Source: Streptomyces rimosus subsp. rimosus (GTDB lineage Bacteria > Actinomycetota > Actinomycetes > Streptomycetales > Streptomycetaceae). From it: DNA of 64,000 nucleotides. The stretch is from NCBI RefSeq assembly GCF_000720725.1, contig NZ_JOCQ01000006.1:62001-126000 (forward strand), given 5' to 3'. Positions 1-8,311 of this stretch are shown piece after piece. The number at the start of each line of letters is the position of its first letter. Position 1 is the first letter of the stretch. Position numbers and translations under genes: made by a program. A model generated the notes under the pieces. The model saw nothing but the letters and a program-made list of their open reading frames with translations, was not told the DNA's origin and made no database searches.

Positions 1-927
1 CAGCTCCTCCACGATGCGGATCTCGCTGCGCGGGTCGTGCACGGGCAGGTGCTCCCAGTGGTAGCGCCGGGAGCGGCGCGGGTCGTGCACGAAGACCACG
101 GCGTCGGGCTGTGAGCCCTGGAGGATCGCGGTGGCCAGGCCGCCGAAGGCCGGGTGCAGCACGGACGCCTGCCCCTTGATGATCAGCAGGTCGTGCCGGG
201 GGTCGGCGCGCTGCACCAGGTGCTCGACGAGCCCGGCCGCCTGGAAGACGGGGGTACGGTCGATGATCGCGCCTTCCGTGCAGCCGGCCAGCAGGCAGGT
301 CTGGCCGGTGCCGACGTATCCGGAGTCGATACCGCGCGCCTGTGCCTCCCGGTGCAATTGGAGGGCGACGGTCCGCTTTCCCACGACACAGTCGCTGCCC
401 GCCACGTGCACGAGTTTGGCGCGGGATCGCCGGAGACGGCCGGAATACTTTGGCAACTCGTCGTACGGGCGGCGGACATCGATCAGCTGCTGGCCGTCCG
501 CCGTCTTATCGGCGAATTCCGTGTGCCGCAGCTGGAGGTGGAGGCAGGAAATGACGTGCAGGCCGTTGCGTACGGCGGTGGCGATCTGCTCCCACCAGAA
601 TTCCGGGAGGTCTCCGGGCTGCCGCGGCGCGTGCTGCACCTCGCCGTCCACCACCTCGACGTGGTCGGACTCGGTCATCGCGATGACCAGCGCTTCCGGC
701 CGGAACCGCAGGGCCTCCTCCAGCGAGGAGACGACCGGGACGTCGGTGCCGGGCACCACGGACGCGGTGCTGCCGGAGGTGTGCAGGCGGTCGACGACCG
801 CCACGGCTTCGAGGACGGTGCTGTGCCGCAGCACCCCCTGTGCCGTCTTGCCTTCGAGAAGGCCGAAAACCCCGTCGGCGAAGAGCACGGAACGAAGCGG
901 AAGCCGCGGAAACCCGGATAGGAGCAT
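1..927 (-). CDS. DUF1611-family P-loop protein (DgcN-like), 3' end cut by the window edge
   Basis: The minus-strand frame is open from ATG at 927 to the window edge (309 codons), so the C-terminus lies outside; DUF1611 proteins are usually somewhat longer. A P-loop-like GSDCVVGKRT lies near residues 177-187, followed by YVGTGQT and a C-terminal half rich in short hydrophobic strands (LLIIKGQ, AVVFVHDP). Members of this family include D-glutamate N-acetyltransferase DgcN, usually paired with a dipeptide-epimerase-like enzyme. If that holds here, the partner would lie beyond the left edge. The start is moderately certain, because only a weak GTAGGG lies upstream. The exact substrate is inferred, not seen. 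Confidence 0.75.
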   Translation of the reverse strand, partial: MLLSGFPRLPLRSVLFADGVFGLLEGKTAQGVLRHSTVLEAVAVVDRLHTSGSTASVVPGTDVPVVSSLEEALRFRPEALVIAMTESDHVEVVDGEVQHAPRQPGDLPEFWWEQIATAVRNGLHVISCLHLQLRHTEFADKTADGQQLIDVRRPYDELPKYSGRLRRSRAKLVHVAGSDCVVGKRTVALQLHREAQARGIDSGYVGTGQTCLLAGCTEGAIIDRTPVFQAAGLVEHLVQRADPRHDLLIIKGQASVLHPAFGGLATAILQGSQPDAVVFVHDPRRSRRYHWEHLPVHDPRSEIRIVEEL

Positions 928-1054
928 ACCCGGAACCCTACCCACCGGAACTCTTTCGCGGAATGCCGAAGGGAGCCTGTACGAAAGCGGGTTGGTGTCC
1001 GGCAAACGGGGTCGGTCCGCTTTCCCGCGGAGTTCACGCGGAGTTCCCACGGCG

Positions 1055-1100
1055 GCGGTACGGGGGTACAGCGGTACGGGGATACAGCGGTACGGCACCG
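1055..1100. repeat. 16-bp tandem repeat, about 2.9 copies
   Basis: Units GCGGTACGGGGGTACA and GCGGTACGGGGATACA at 1055 and 1071 are followed by a partial copy at 1087. They lie in the 216-bp gap between the DUF1611 start and the stop of the aldehyde dehydrogenase. No coding role is seen. Confidence 0.85.
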
Positions 1101-1143
1101 GTGCACCCGTTCCGTACCGCCGCCGCCTATTCGTAACGGCGCG

Positions 1144-2628
1144 TCACATCACCGGCCCACGGAGCGCCGTTTCCCCGGCGAAGGTCTTGGACTCCATCAG
1201 GAACTCGGCCAGTGCCCCGTCGTGCGGCAGTCCGGGGCGGGACCAGTGGGTGGGCACGGCGCCCCAGTGGGTGTTGCGGATCAGCGGGCTCGCGACGCAC
1301 TCGCGTACCAGGTCCGCGTCCTCGCTCAGCACCGTGAGGGCCAGGGTCCGGCCGAACGCGGCGGGGCGCAGCTCCGGTTCCCAGGGCGCCACGGCCGCGT
1401 ACGGAAAGGGCAGTTCGATGCCGAACCGCGGGTCCCGCGCGCTGTCGAGCGGGACGACGACCGGCCGCAGGGCGGCGCTGCCGTCGCCCAGGTCGGCGAG
1501 GAACCGTTCAGCGGGGTCAGCGTCCGATCCGGCCGCCAGGCGCGGGCCGACGGTCTCGTACAGCGGGCCGACGGACTCGTGCAGCTGCTCCGCGAGGCGC
1601 CGGGCCTCGTCCAACGGCCGTACGGGCAGGACCGCGTCGGTGTGGCCGGGCGGGAGCAGCGGGAGGCGGGCGAGCCGTTCGGCCAGGGCGTGTGCGAGGC
1701 CCGGCGCGTCGTCCTCGCACAGGACGGCGCTGGCGTTGAGGCACTGCACACCGGCGTCGGCGGCGACCGAGTCGGCGATGGTGTCCAGGTGGGACCGCCA
1801 GGGCACGTCCCGGGTGATCAGGACCTTGGAGCGGCCGGGGCCCTGCGCGAGCACCCGCCTGCTGTCGGCGTAGCGGGTGACGACGGAATCACCGCCGTAG
1901 ACCAGGCCGAGGTCGGCCCCGTCCACGATGGCCTCCGCGTGTTCGTGGGTGGTCGGCAGCAGCGACGCGTACCCGGGCGCGAGGCCGGCCTCGCGCAAGG
2001 CCCGGACGAGCCGCCGCGGGGTGAACGGGTCGCGCTGGGAGGGGCGTACGGCCACCCGGTACCCGAGGGCGAGGGCGCCCAGCCACTCCACATGAGTGGC
2101 CGGGTGGTTGCCGGGCGCGAGGACGCCGAGGACATCTCCCTTGCGTACCCACACCACCGCCGCACCGGCGCTCGTCCGCCCCGCGGCGGGCGGTTCGCCG
2201 AAGGGCAGATCCCCGAGCGGTACGGCCCCCCTGGGGCGCTGCGCGGACAGGGTGTCCGCCGCGGCCCGTCCGGCTTGCGCCACCCGGCCGAGGGTGCGGC
2301 GGGCGACGGAGACGGGCAGCCCGGAGACCAGCGCCTGGCGGCGGCAGTACGTGTCGGGGGTCTCGCCGTCCAGGGTCGCCGTCGCGAACAGCTCCCCCGC
2401 CCGCGCGAGGGCCGCGAGGCGTTCGTCCGCCGCCTGTTCGGGCGCGGCGCGCATCTCGTTGATCACCTGGCGGATCAGCAGGGGCGGCGCGAGGGAGAGT
2501 TCACCGACCGGGCGGCCGGTGACGTCGGTGAGGGTGGTGCGGTTGGCGGAGCGGTACGGTCCCGCGGGCCGCTCGACGTCGATGTCGCAGCCGGTGCCGT
2601 CCGGGGCGGCCGCCGCGTCGTCCGTCAT
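1144..2628 (-). CDS. Aldehyde dehydrogenase-fold acyl reductase (EhpG/LuxC-like)
   Basis: 494 residues of the NAD(P)-dependent aldehyde dehydrogenase fold. The Rossmann part includes GVLAPGNHPATHVEW near residues 168-182, and the probable catalytic cysteine is C296 in AGVQCLNAS. The usual ALDH glutamate motif is not obvious, which suits an acyl-group reductase better than an aldehyde oxidiser. The start ATG lies one base after the stop of the upstream AMP-ligase gene (TGA-G-ATG), so translation is probably coupled. Known pairs of this kind (EhpF/EhpG in griseoluteic acid synthesis, LuxE/LuxC) activate a carboxylate as adenylate and reduce it to an aldehyde. The substrate cannot be read from the sequence. 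Confidence 0.75.
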   Translation of the reverse strand: MTDDAAAAPDGTGCDIDVERPAGPYRSANRTTLTDVTGRPVGELSLAPPLLIRQVINEMRAAPEQAADERLAALARAGELFATATLDGETPDTYCRRQALVSGLPVSVARRTLGRVAQAGRAAADTLSAQRPRGAVPLGDLPFGEPPAAGRTSAGAAVVWVRKGDVLGVLAPGNHPATHVEWLGALALGYRVAVRPSQRDPFTPRRLVRALREAGLAPGYASLLPTTHEHAEAIVDGADLGLVYGGDSVVTRYADSRRVLAQGPGRSKVLITRDVPWRSHLDTIADSVAADAGVQCLNASAVLCEDDAPGLAHALAERLARLPLLPPGHTDAVLPVRPLDEARRLAEQLHESVGPLYETVGPRLAAGSDADPAERFLADLGDGSAALRPVVVPLDSARDPRFGIELPFPYAAVAPWEPELRPAAFGRTLALTVLSEDADLVRECVASPLIRNTHWGAVPTHWSRPGLPHDGALAEFLMESKTFAGETALRGPVM

Positions 2629-2629
2629 C

Positions 2630-3727
2630 TCAGTACACCCCCTCGATGATCTTCGCGCCGCCGTCGTCGACGGGCCGCACGTCGGCCACCCCGTCGCCCG
2701 CGTAGCCCGCCACCGGCGCGACCCGCACCGCGACGTCCCGTTCGAGGACGTACGGCAGCAGCACCTCCGGGCTCAGCTGGCGCATGCACACCCGCCCGCG
2801 CTCGCCGTACGCCACCTCGCGCGACAGGTCGTCCGGATCCAGCAGGGACAGGTGCACGTACGGGTGGAAGGGCTGGAAGACGCATGGATGGGGGTCGCCG
2901 GGGACGGCGGGCCGCTGCGGCGCCCCGCCCATCATCGTGTTGCCGTACAGGCCGCCGAGGACCGCACCGGGAAAGACCTCGGCGGACAGCAGCCGGAGCG
3001 TCTCGGGGTCCATCGAGGTGCCGCCCCACAGGATCCCGCGCACCTGGTCGCGGACGAGACCGGCCAGGCGCGGGCGTTCGGCGATCGCCTCCAGGAGGGG
3101 CGGCGTCGCGTACAGCAGGGAGACGCGCTGCGAGGCGAGCACCCGCTCGGCCTGGTCGAGGAGGTGGTCGACGTAGTGCCGGGCGAGGTCGGTGTGGCCG
3201 TCCCGAAGGCACCGGCGCACCCAGCGCGGGTCGAAGTCGACCGGGAAGAAGACCGCGCCGCGCAGCCGGGCGAGTTCGCGCACCGCCTCGGCGACGACGT
3301 GCGGTCCGGTGGGGCCGAGGAAGAGCAGATTGCCGTCGTGCGAGGGAAAGCCGTGCTGGTCGAGGACCTCGGACCACCAGCGGGTGTTGCGGGCCCACTG
3401 GCCGAGGTCGACGGTGCGCTTGGGCGGGCCGGTGGTGCCGCCGCTCTCCCAGACGGCGGGCGGTCGGCCGAGGCCGCGCAGGCCCGCCGGCAGCAGGTCC
3501 TCGACCGGTACCTCCCGCCACTCGGAGCTGACGTCGGGGAAGCGGTCCAGGTCGGCGACGGTGGTGATGTCCTTGCGCGGGTCGAAGGGCAGCGAGGCGG
3601 CGCGCTCCACCCAGAACCGGGAGCCGGTGGCGGGGTCGAAGTGCCACTCCATGGCCGCCGCCACGACGGCGTCGGCGGAGGGCAGTTCGTGCCAGGGCGT
3701 GCCGAGTACGGCATCCACGTCGCGCAT
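2630..3727 (-). CDS. AMP-binding acyl-activating enzyme lacking the C-terminal lid (EhpF/PaaK-like)
   Basis: 365 residues with the adenylate-forming P-loop ESGGTTGPPKRTV near residues 94-106 and GILWGGTSMDPE further on. The protein is much shorter than normal ANL ligases (about 500-600 residues) and lacks the usual C-terminal lid with its GK lysine motif. That matches the atypical EhpF type. The start ATG is preceded by AGAAAGG at suitable spacing; upstream in-frame extension is possible but lacks support. It is coupled by one base to the reductase gene downstream. Expected role: activate a carboxylic acid as acyl-AMP for reduction by the partner. The older label 'phenazine biosynthesis protein' for such pairs should not be taken as proof of a phenazine product. 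Confidence 0.72.
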   Translation of the reverse strand: MRDVDAVLGTPWHELPSADAVVAAAMEWHFDPATGSRFWVERAASLPFDPRKDITTVADLDRFPDVSSEWREVPVEDLLPAGLRGLGRPPAVWESGGTTGPPKRTVDLGQWARNTRWWSEVLDQHGFPSHDGNLLFLGPTGPHVVAEAVRELARLRGAVFFPVDFDPRWVRRCLRDGHTDLARHYVDHLLDQAERVLASQRVSLLYATPPLLEAIAERPRLAGLVRDQVRGILWGGTSMDPETLRLLSAEVFPGAVLGGLYGNTMMGGAPQRPAVPGDPHPCVFQPFHPYVHLSLLDPDDLSREVAYGERGRVCMRQLSPEVLLPYVLERDVAVRVAPVAGYAGDGVADVRPVDDGGAKIIEGVY

Positions 3728-3954
3728 GCTGGGTCGCCTTTCTGCTGGTGTGTGGGCCCGATCCACCGGATCATGGGATGTTTGTCGGTGCAATGCGGGC
3801 CGGGACATTCCGGCTTGAAGCGCGCGAGGGCTGGCCGGAACCGTATCCCCGCTGCTGAACGCGCGGAGCGCGGTCCGGCACCCGTCGTACCCGGGCATTC
3901 CGCTTCGGCCCGCACCCGCCCCACGTACGGCACGGAGCCGTGCGCCCCGGCCCC

Positions 3955-4923
3955 TCAGGCTTTGACTGCCCGCAGCGCGAACAGCAGCGGAATGCGCGGC
4001 TGCTCCGGCGGCAGCCGCCACCAGCCGTTCTCCGCCTGCTCCATCGCCTCGAAGCGCTTCCAGGGCAGCAGGTCCGTCTCGCGCAGCAGATCCACCGTCA
4101 GCCCCGCGCCGACCAGCGCGCCGACCGTCTCCCCGAGGCCGTGCCGCCACTCGTAGCTGGTCGTCGCGCCCTCGACGGGCGGTCCGTCGGTGTACGTGTA
4201 CGGCGTGTCGCTGCGGATGGCGCCCCGGCCCGCCAGGTAGTCGTGGGCGAGCACCAGGTGCTCATCGCCCGGCGCGCGGTCCGGGTCGGGCGCAGGCCCC
4301 AGGGAGTTGAGCAGCGGGTGGAACTCCACCACGTACAGCATGCCGCCCGGCCGCAGCAGCCCGGCGATCACCTCGGCCCAGCGGGAGAGGTCGGGCAGGT
4401 AGCAGAGCGCGCCCTTCCCCGTGTACACCACGTCGAAGCGACGGCCGCCCAGGGCTTCGGCCGCCCCGTGCACATCGGCCTGGACGAATTCGATCTCCCG
4501 CCCGCTGTCCGCCGCCAGCCGTCGCGCCTGCTCCAGGGCCGCGCCGGAGAAGTCCAGCCCGACGGTGCGCGCCGCACCCCGCTCGGCGAACGCCTGGGTC
4601 TCGGTGCCCAGATGGCACTGGAGGTGCAGGACGTCCCGGCCCGCCAAGGGCCCGAGGTCGTCCCACTCGAACGGGGCGAACCAGTCGTCGGCGGTACGCG
4701 AGCCGTCCAGGCCGTAGAAGGCACTGGCCACGTGCACCGGGGTACGGGCGTCCCAGTTCGCCTGATTGGCGCGGAGCATGGCGTCGGTCGCCGGGGCGTC
4801 ATGCGTCGAGGACTCATGCGTCGGGGACACATGCGTCGAGGGTTCATACGTCGGAGACTCATGCGTCGAGGCGCCGGTCACCGGGGCGCCGGCCCCCGGA
4901 AGAGCGCTGTCCTGAGTAGTCAC
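3955..4923 (-). CDS. Class I SAM-dependent methyltransferase with N-terminal pentapeptide repeats
   Basis: 322 residues. After a repetitive N-terminus comes a class I methyltransferase domain: VLHLQCHLGTET (motif I), VGLDFSGAAL, FDVVYTGKGALCYLP, LLRPGGMLYVVEFHP. The GTG start at 4923 has GGGAGG seven bases upstream. Residues about 18-42 consist of five degenerate pentapeptides of the form S/P-T-H/Y-x-S/P, encoded by a 15-bp tandem repeat. The catalytic domain does not need this tail, so it is probably disordered. The gene is divergent from the DegT aminotransferase across about 100 bp. The methylated substrate is unknown. Confidence 0.8.
   Translation of the reverse strand: MTTQDSALPGAGAPVTGASTHESPTYEPSTHVSPTHESSTHDAPATDAMLRANQANWDARTPVHVASAFYGLDGSRTADDWFAPFEWDDLGPLAGRDVLHLQCHLGTETQAFAERGAARTVGLDFSGAALEQARRLAADSGREIEFVQADVHGAAEALGGRRFDVVYTGKGALCYLPDLSRWAEVIAGLLRPGGMLYVVEFHPLLNSLGPAPDPDRAPGDEHLVLAHDYLAGRGAIRSDTPYTYTDGPPVEGATTSYEWRHGLGETVGALVGAGLTVDLLRETDLLPWKRFEAMEQAENGWWRLPPEQPRIPLLFALRAVKA
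4800..4874. repeat. 15-bp in-frame tandem repeat, 5 copies
   Basis: Units such as CATGCGTCGAGGACT start at 4800, 4815, 4830, 4845 and 4860. On the minus strand they encode the STHES-like pentapeptides of the methyltransferase N-terminus. The copies differ by substitutions only, and the frame is kept. Confidence 0.95.
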
Positions 4924-5027
4924 AGCGGCCTCCCTACCCGGCCGCGCGCGAACAGATGCCCAATACGGGCCGCTGTGGGTCAGGTACGGGGCGTCGCCGT
5001 GCGTCTGTCCCGGTGAGGAGGTGTGCG
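4924..5027. promoter_or_regulatory. Divergent promoter region
   Basis: This 104-bp gap separates the start codons of the methyltransferase (minus) and the DegT aminotransferase (plus). Both ribosome binding sites are visible: GGGAGG for the minus gene and GAGGAGG at 5015-5021 for the plus gene. No convincing -35/-10 pair was identified. Confidence 0.5.
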
Positions 5028-6356
5028 GTGTATCCACCGAGGAACTTCGACATCGGATGGCCGGATCTCGCGTACGCGCTGGCGGCCTGCGGGCGCGAGG
5101 GCGACGCGGACCGGTGGGCGGCGACCGTGGAACGGCGGTTCGCGGAAGGGGGCGTACGGGTTGAGGGGGGCGTACAGGCGGAGCGGGACGTACGGGCGGA
5201 GGGGGACGTACGGGCGGAGGGGGGCGCCGTCCGGCCGGCAGACGAAGACCGGCCGGCAGACGAAGGCGGCCCTGCCCCCTGCCTGTCGGCTTTATCCGTC
5301 CGCAGCGCGCTGGACCTGGCCCTGACCGCCGCCTCGCTGCCACGCGGCAGCGAGGTGCTGATGTCCGCCGTCACGATCCCCGACATGTGGCGCATCGTCA
5401 CCGAACACGGCCTGGTGCCGGTGCCGGTGGACCTCGACGCCGGCACACTGCTGCCCACCACCGGGCAATGGGCGGCAGCCGCCACCGGGCGCACGCGCGC
5501 CGTAGTCGTCGCCCATCTCTTCGGCACCCAGACCCCGCTGGACCCACTGGCGGAGCTGGCCGCCCAACACGGCTGGCTGCTGATCGAGGACTGTGCCCAG
5601 GCATACAGCGGCCCCGGCTTCCGGGGCAGCCCGAAGGCCGACATGTCGCTGTTCAGCTTCGGTCCGCTCAAGACCGCCACGGCGCTGGGCGGCGCGGTGG
5701 CCGTCGTACGCAATCCGGGGTTGCTTGCGGCCATGCGCGCGCTGCACCAGGAGTGGCCGGTGCAGACACAGGACGCGCAGGCGCGCCGGGTCGCCAAGTA
5801 CGCCTCTCTCGCACTGCTCACCACGCGGCCGGTCTACACCGGCCTGGTGACCGCCGTCGGCCTGCTGGGACACGACCACGCGAGCGGCCTCCAGAACACG
5901 GTCGGCGCCTTCGCCGGTACGGATCTCATGCCGGCGATCCGGCACCGCCCGAGCCCCGCGCTGCTGGACCTCCTGGACCGGCGGCTTCGCGCGCCGGACA
6001 TCGCGCGGGCGGTGGCCGAGCGGGCGGAGGTGGCACGACGGCTGGTGGCACGCCTGCCCGCCCCGTCCCTGGTCTACGGCGCGGCCGCACCCGTACACAC
6101 GTACTGGCTGTGCGCCGTCCCCACCCCCGACCCCGACGCGACCACCACCCGGCTGCGCGCCGCGGGCTTCGACGCCGCACGCCCGACCTCCCTCGGCGCC
6201 GTACCGGCACCCCCCGACCGCCCACAGGGCGCACGAACCGCGGCGCACCTCGTCCGGCACGCCGTCTGCCTCCCCCTGCGCCCCGGCATGACCGACCGGA
6301 CCCTGGACCGAATGGCAGCCGTCCTGGACCCGGAGGACTGGGGCACGGCCCGATGA
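5028..6356 (+). CDS. DegT/DnrJ/EryC1/StrS-type PLP aminotransferase with hexapeptide-repeat insert
   Basis: 442 residues. The GTG start is seven bases after GAGGAGG. The PLP-binding aspartate region is IEDCAQAYSG and the probable PLP lysine lies in FSFGPLKTATALGG, both typical of DegT aminotransferases. Residues about 42-80 hold four hexapeptide repeats (V-R-A-E-G-D type) followed by two copies of RPADE-D/G, encoded by 18-bp tandem repeats. This insert lies before the first strand of the large domain. Family members aminate keto sugars or aldehydes; next to a carboxylate-reducing pair, amination of the aldehyde formed there is a plausible but unproven role. Confidence 0.82.
   Translation: MYPPRNFDIGWPDLAYALAACGREGDADRWAATVERRFAEGGVRVEGGVQAERDVRAEGDVRAEGGAVRPADEDRPADEGGPAPCLSALSVRSALDLALTAASLPRGSEVLMSAVTIPDMWRIVTEHGLVPVPVDLDAGTLLPTTGQWAAAATGRTRAVVVAHLFGTQTPLDPLAELAAQHGWLLIEDCAQAYSGPGFRGSPKADMSLFSFGPLKTATALGGAVAVVRNPGLLAAMRALHQEWPVQTQDAQARRVAKYASLALLTTRPVYTGLVTAVGLLGHDHASGLQNTVGAFAGTDLMPAIRHRPSPALLDLLDRRLRAPDIARAVAERAEVARRLVARLPAPSLVYGAAAPVHTYWLCAVPTPDPDATTTRLRAAGFDAARPTSLGAVPAPPDRPQGARTAAHLVRHAVCLPLRPGMTDRTLDRMAAVLDPEDWGTAR
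5153..5266. repeat. Two adjacent 18-bp in-frame tandem repeats (4 + 2 copies)
   Basis: CGTACGGGCGGAGGGGGA-type units start at 5153, 5171, 5189 and 5207. After a short gap, CCGGCCGGCAGACGAAGA-type units start at 5231 and 5249. Both keep the reading frame of the aminotransferase. Confidence 0.93.
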
Positions 6357-6362
6357 GATACC

Positions 6363-7115
6363 TCAGCCCAGCCCTTCATCGATCTCTCCGGGCTTCCGCG
6401 CCCAGAACAACGCGTGCCCGCCATCCCCCTCCGGCACGAACTCCTCCCCTTCCACGGACAGCCCGGCCGCAGTGATCCACTCCCGGTAGGTCTCCTTACC
6501 GGGATGGCTCCACCACATCGGAGCCCCGCCCCCGAGCCAGTCCTCCTCGATCCCGGTCCAGGCCCCGTCCCCGGCGACCACCAGCAGGGTGCCACCGGGC
6601 CGCAGCCACCCGGCGATCCGCGACAGCAGCACCGGCTGCTCGGCGAGCGGCAGATGGATCAGCATGTACAAGCAGACAACGGCGTCGAACGAGGCGGAAG
6701 GAAAGTCGGCGTCAACAGCATCAGCCCGGCGAAAACGGGCCCGCGGCACAAGCCCCCGGGCCCGCCGCACCTGCACCTCACTCACATCCACCCCGACCAC
6801 GGCGTGCCCGGCCCCACTCAGGTCCCGCGCGACGGGCACACCACACCCACATCCGAGGTCGAGCACATCGGCTCCGCCCGGCAGCCGCTCCAGCAGGGCG
6901 GCGATCCAGGGCGTGTACGTGTCGTCCTCGGCGTCGTCGGCTCGGTAGGCGTGGGAGACGATGTCGTAACCGCGGCGGACGAGGGCTTTGGGGTTGGGGA
7001 ATTCCGGGGCGGCGGATTGAGAGCCGGCGGATTGAGAGCCGGCGGATTGAGGGTTGGCGGATTCGGGGTTGGCGGATTCAGGGTTGGCGGATCGGGGGTT
7101 GGCTGGAGGCGTCAC
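6363..7115 (-). CDS. Class I SAM-dependent methyltransferase with N-terminal pentapeptide repeats
   Basis: About 250 residues. The domain carries VLDLGCGCGVPVARDL (SAM-binding motif I), VVGVDVSEVQVRRAR, FDAVVCLYMLIHLP and LRPGGTLLVVAGDGAW. The stop lies six bases from the stop of the convergent aminotransferase. The start is uncertain: GTG at 7115 is used because it just precedes the repeat-encoded tail, but no clear ribosome binding site is visible. The N-terminus is again a tandem pentapeptide array (N/G-P/S-E/Q-S-A, six copies). The substrate is unknown. Confidence 0.75.
   Translation of the reverse strand: MTPPANPRSANPESANPESANPQSAGSQSAGSQSAAPEFPNPKALVRRGYDIVSHAYRADDAEDDTYTPWIAALLERLPGGADVLDLGCGCGVPVARDLSGAGHAVVGVDVSEVQVRRARGLVPRARFRRADAVDADFPSASFDAVVCLYMLIHLPLAEQPVLLSRIAGWLRPGGTLLVVAGDGAWTGIEEDWLGGGAPMWWSHPGKETYREWITAAGLSVEGEEFVPEGDGGHALFWARKPGEIDEGLG
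7011..7100. repeat. 15-bp in-frame tandem repeat, 6 copies
   Basis: GGCGGATTGAGAGCC-type units start every 15 bp from 7011 to 7086. On the minus strand they encode the SANPE/SAGSQ-like pentapeptides at the start of the second methyltransferase. Confidence 0.95.
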
Positions 7116-7269
7116 GGTGCGGACGGTAGGGGCGCTGGTGAGCGTGGGCGAACGGTTTTCCGGTGTTGGGCGGCGCCCCTCGTCGCGCAGGCCCTCGGCA
7201 GAACAGCGTCGGTCTCGTCTCCGGTAAAACGCTTTGCGGGTGTCGGTGTGCGGGTGCTGAGGTGGCACG

Positions 7270-8232
7270 GTGATCCATGATGACGGGACAGCGACTGTCC
7301 GACCGTTGACACTGGCTTGGGTGGGCCGCCATCTGGAGGACGGCGAGCGGGTCGTCGGAATCGAGGCGCTGCACGGCGGCATCACTGCCGAAATGCGGAG
7401 GCTGACCGTTGGCACGCGGGGCGGAGGCGCCCGTCACCTGGTGCTGCGGACCTTCGTCGACCCGTACTACGTCGAGCAGGCCGAGGACTCGCTGAGCAGG
7501 GAGGCCGGTGCCCTGAGCCTGCTCGCGGGGACCGATGTGGCGGCCCCCGGACTGGTCGCGGTCGATCCGACCGCCGCGTATTGCGAGTATCCGTCGCTCC
7601 TCATGACGCATCTGGCGGGCCGGACGGTGCTCGGCGACGAGGGTGTGGAGGCGCGCATTCCCCTGCTGGCCCGGCAACTCGTGGCCATTCACGCGTTGCG
7701 GCCCGCCGAATCCGAACGGCCCCGGAAGTTTGTGACGTTGACGACCGCCGACACCGTCGTCACTCCGAAGGGTGCCGACACGGCGGCATGGGCCGCGGCA
7801 ATCGACGTGATCCGCGAGCCCGCGCCGCCCTATGAGGGGCGGTATCTGCACCGGGACTTCCAGCCCGGGAACGTGCTGTTCGACGCCTCAGGGCCGGCCG
7901 GGGTCCGGATCGCGGGGGTCGTCGACTGGGCAGGGACCTCCTGGGGGCCGACGGATCTCGATGTGGCGCACTGCTCCACCAATCTCGCGCTGCTGCACGG
8001 CCCGGCGTGGGGACTGCGGTTCTTCGAAGCGTACGAGGAGGCCGGCGGGGTGCTGGCCGCGACCGCGAAGGACCGGTTGTACTGGCAGGTGCGGGACGGA
8101 CTGGCGAGCTCGGAAGAAGTGCGGGAGGTGGCGCAGGTGTGGCGGGAGGCAGGGAGGACCGAGCTGACGACGCGAGTCGTGGAGGAGCGGCTGGACGCCT
8201 ATGTCACCGCTCTGCTGGACGGGCGGGGCTGA
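7270..8232 (+). CDS. Aminoglycoside phosphotransferase (APH)-fold kinase
   Basis: 320 residues of the APH/choline-kinase fold. The catalytic loop is YLHRDFQPGNVLFD and the metal-binding aspartate lies in VVDWAGTSWGPTDLDVAH. The GTG start has GAGGTGG just upstream. The family phosphorylates small hydroxyl compounds, including antibiotics, but substrate cannot be told from this sequence and resistance should not be assumed. An 18-bp tandem duplication follows directly after the stop codon. Confidence 0.8.
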   Translation: MIHDDGTATVRPLTLAWVGRHLEDGERVVGIEALHGGITAEMRRLTVGTRGGGARHLVLRTFVDPYYVEQAEDSLSREAGALSLLAGTDVAAPGLVAVDPTAAYCEYPSLLMTHLAGRTVLGDEGVEARIPLLARQLVAIHALRPAESERPRKFVTLTTADTVVTPKGADTAAWAAAIDVIREPAPPYEGRYLHRDFQPGNVLFDASGPAGVRIAGVVDWAGTSWGPTDLDVAHCSTNLALLHGPAWGLRFFEAYEEAGGVLAATAKDRLYWQVRDGLASSEEVREVAQVWREAGRTELTTRVVEERLDAYVTALLDGRG

Positions 8233-8268
8233 GCCGTAGCGGCGATCTCGGCCGTAGCGGCGATCTCG
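8233..8268. repeat. 18-bp perfect tandem duplication
   Basis: GCCGTAGCGGCGATCTCG occurs at 8233 and again at 8251, starting on the base after the phosphotransferase stop codon. Confidence 0.95.
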
Positions 8269-8311
8269 CTCGCCGTGGCAGCTCCCCTCGGCTCGTGTCC
8301 GGGCCCGGCTC

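Noticed and set aside
131..2649. Long plus-strand open frames over the DUF1611 and aldehyde dehydrogenase genes
   Set aside because: Composition-driven shadows of minus-strand genes that have clear motifs; the plus-strand products are arginine/serine-rich without domains.
2096..4156. 686-codon plus-strand frame
   Set aside because: Runs antisense to the AMP ligase and the start of the methyltransferase region; no recognisable protein.
7011..7100. Possible CRISPR-like array
   Set aside because: The repeats are head-to-tail without spacers, keep the reading frame of a methyltransferase, and no cas gene is near. The same applies to 4800-4874, 34237-34308 and 39303-39367.
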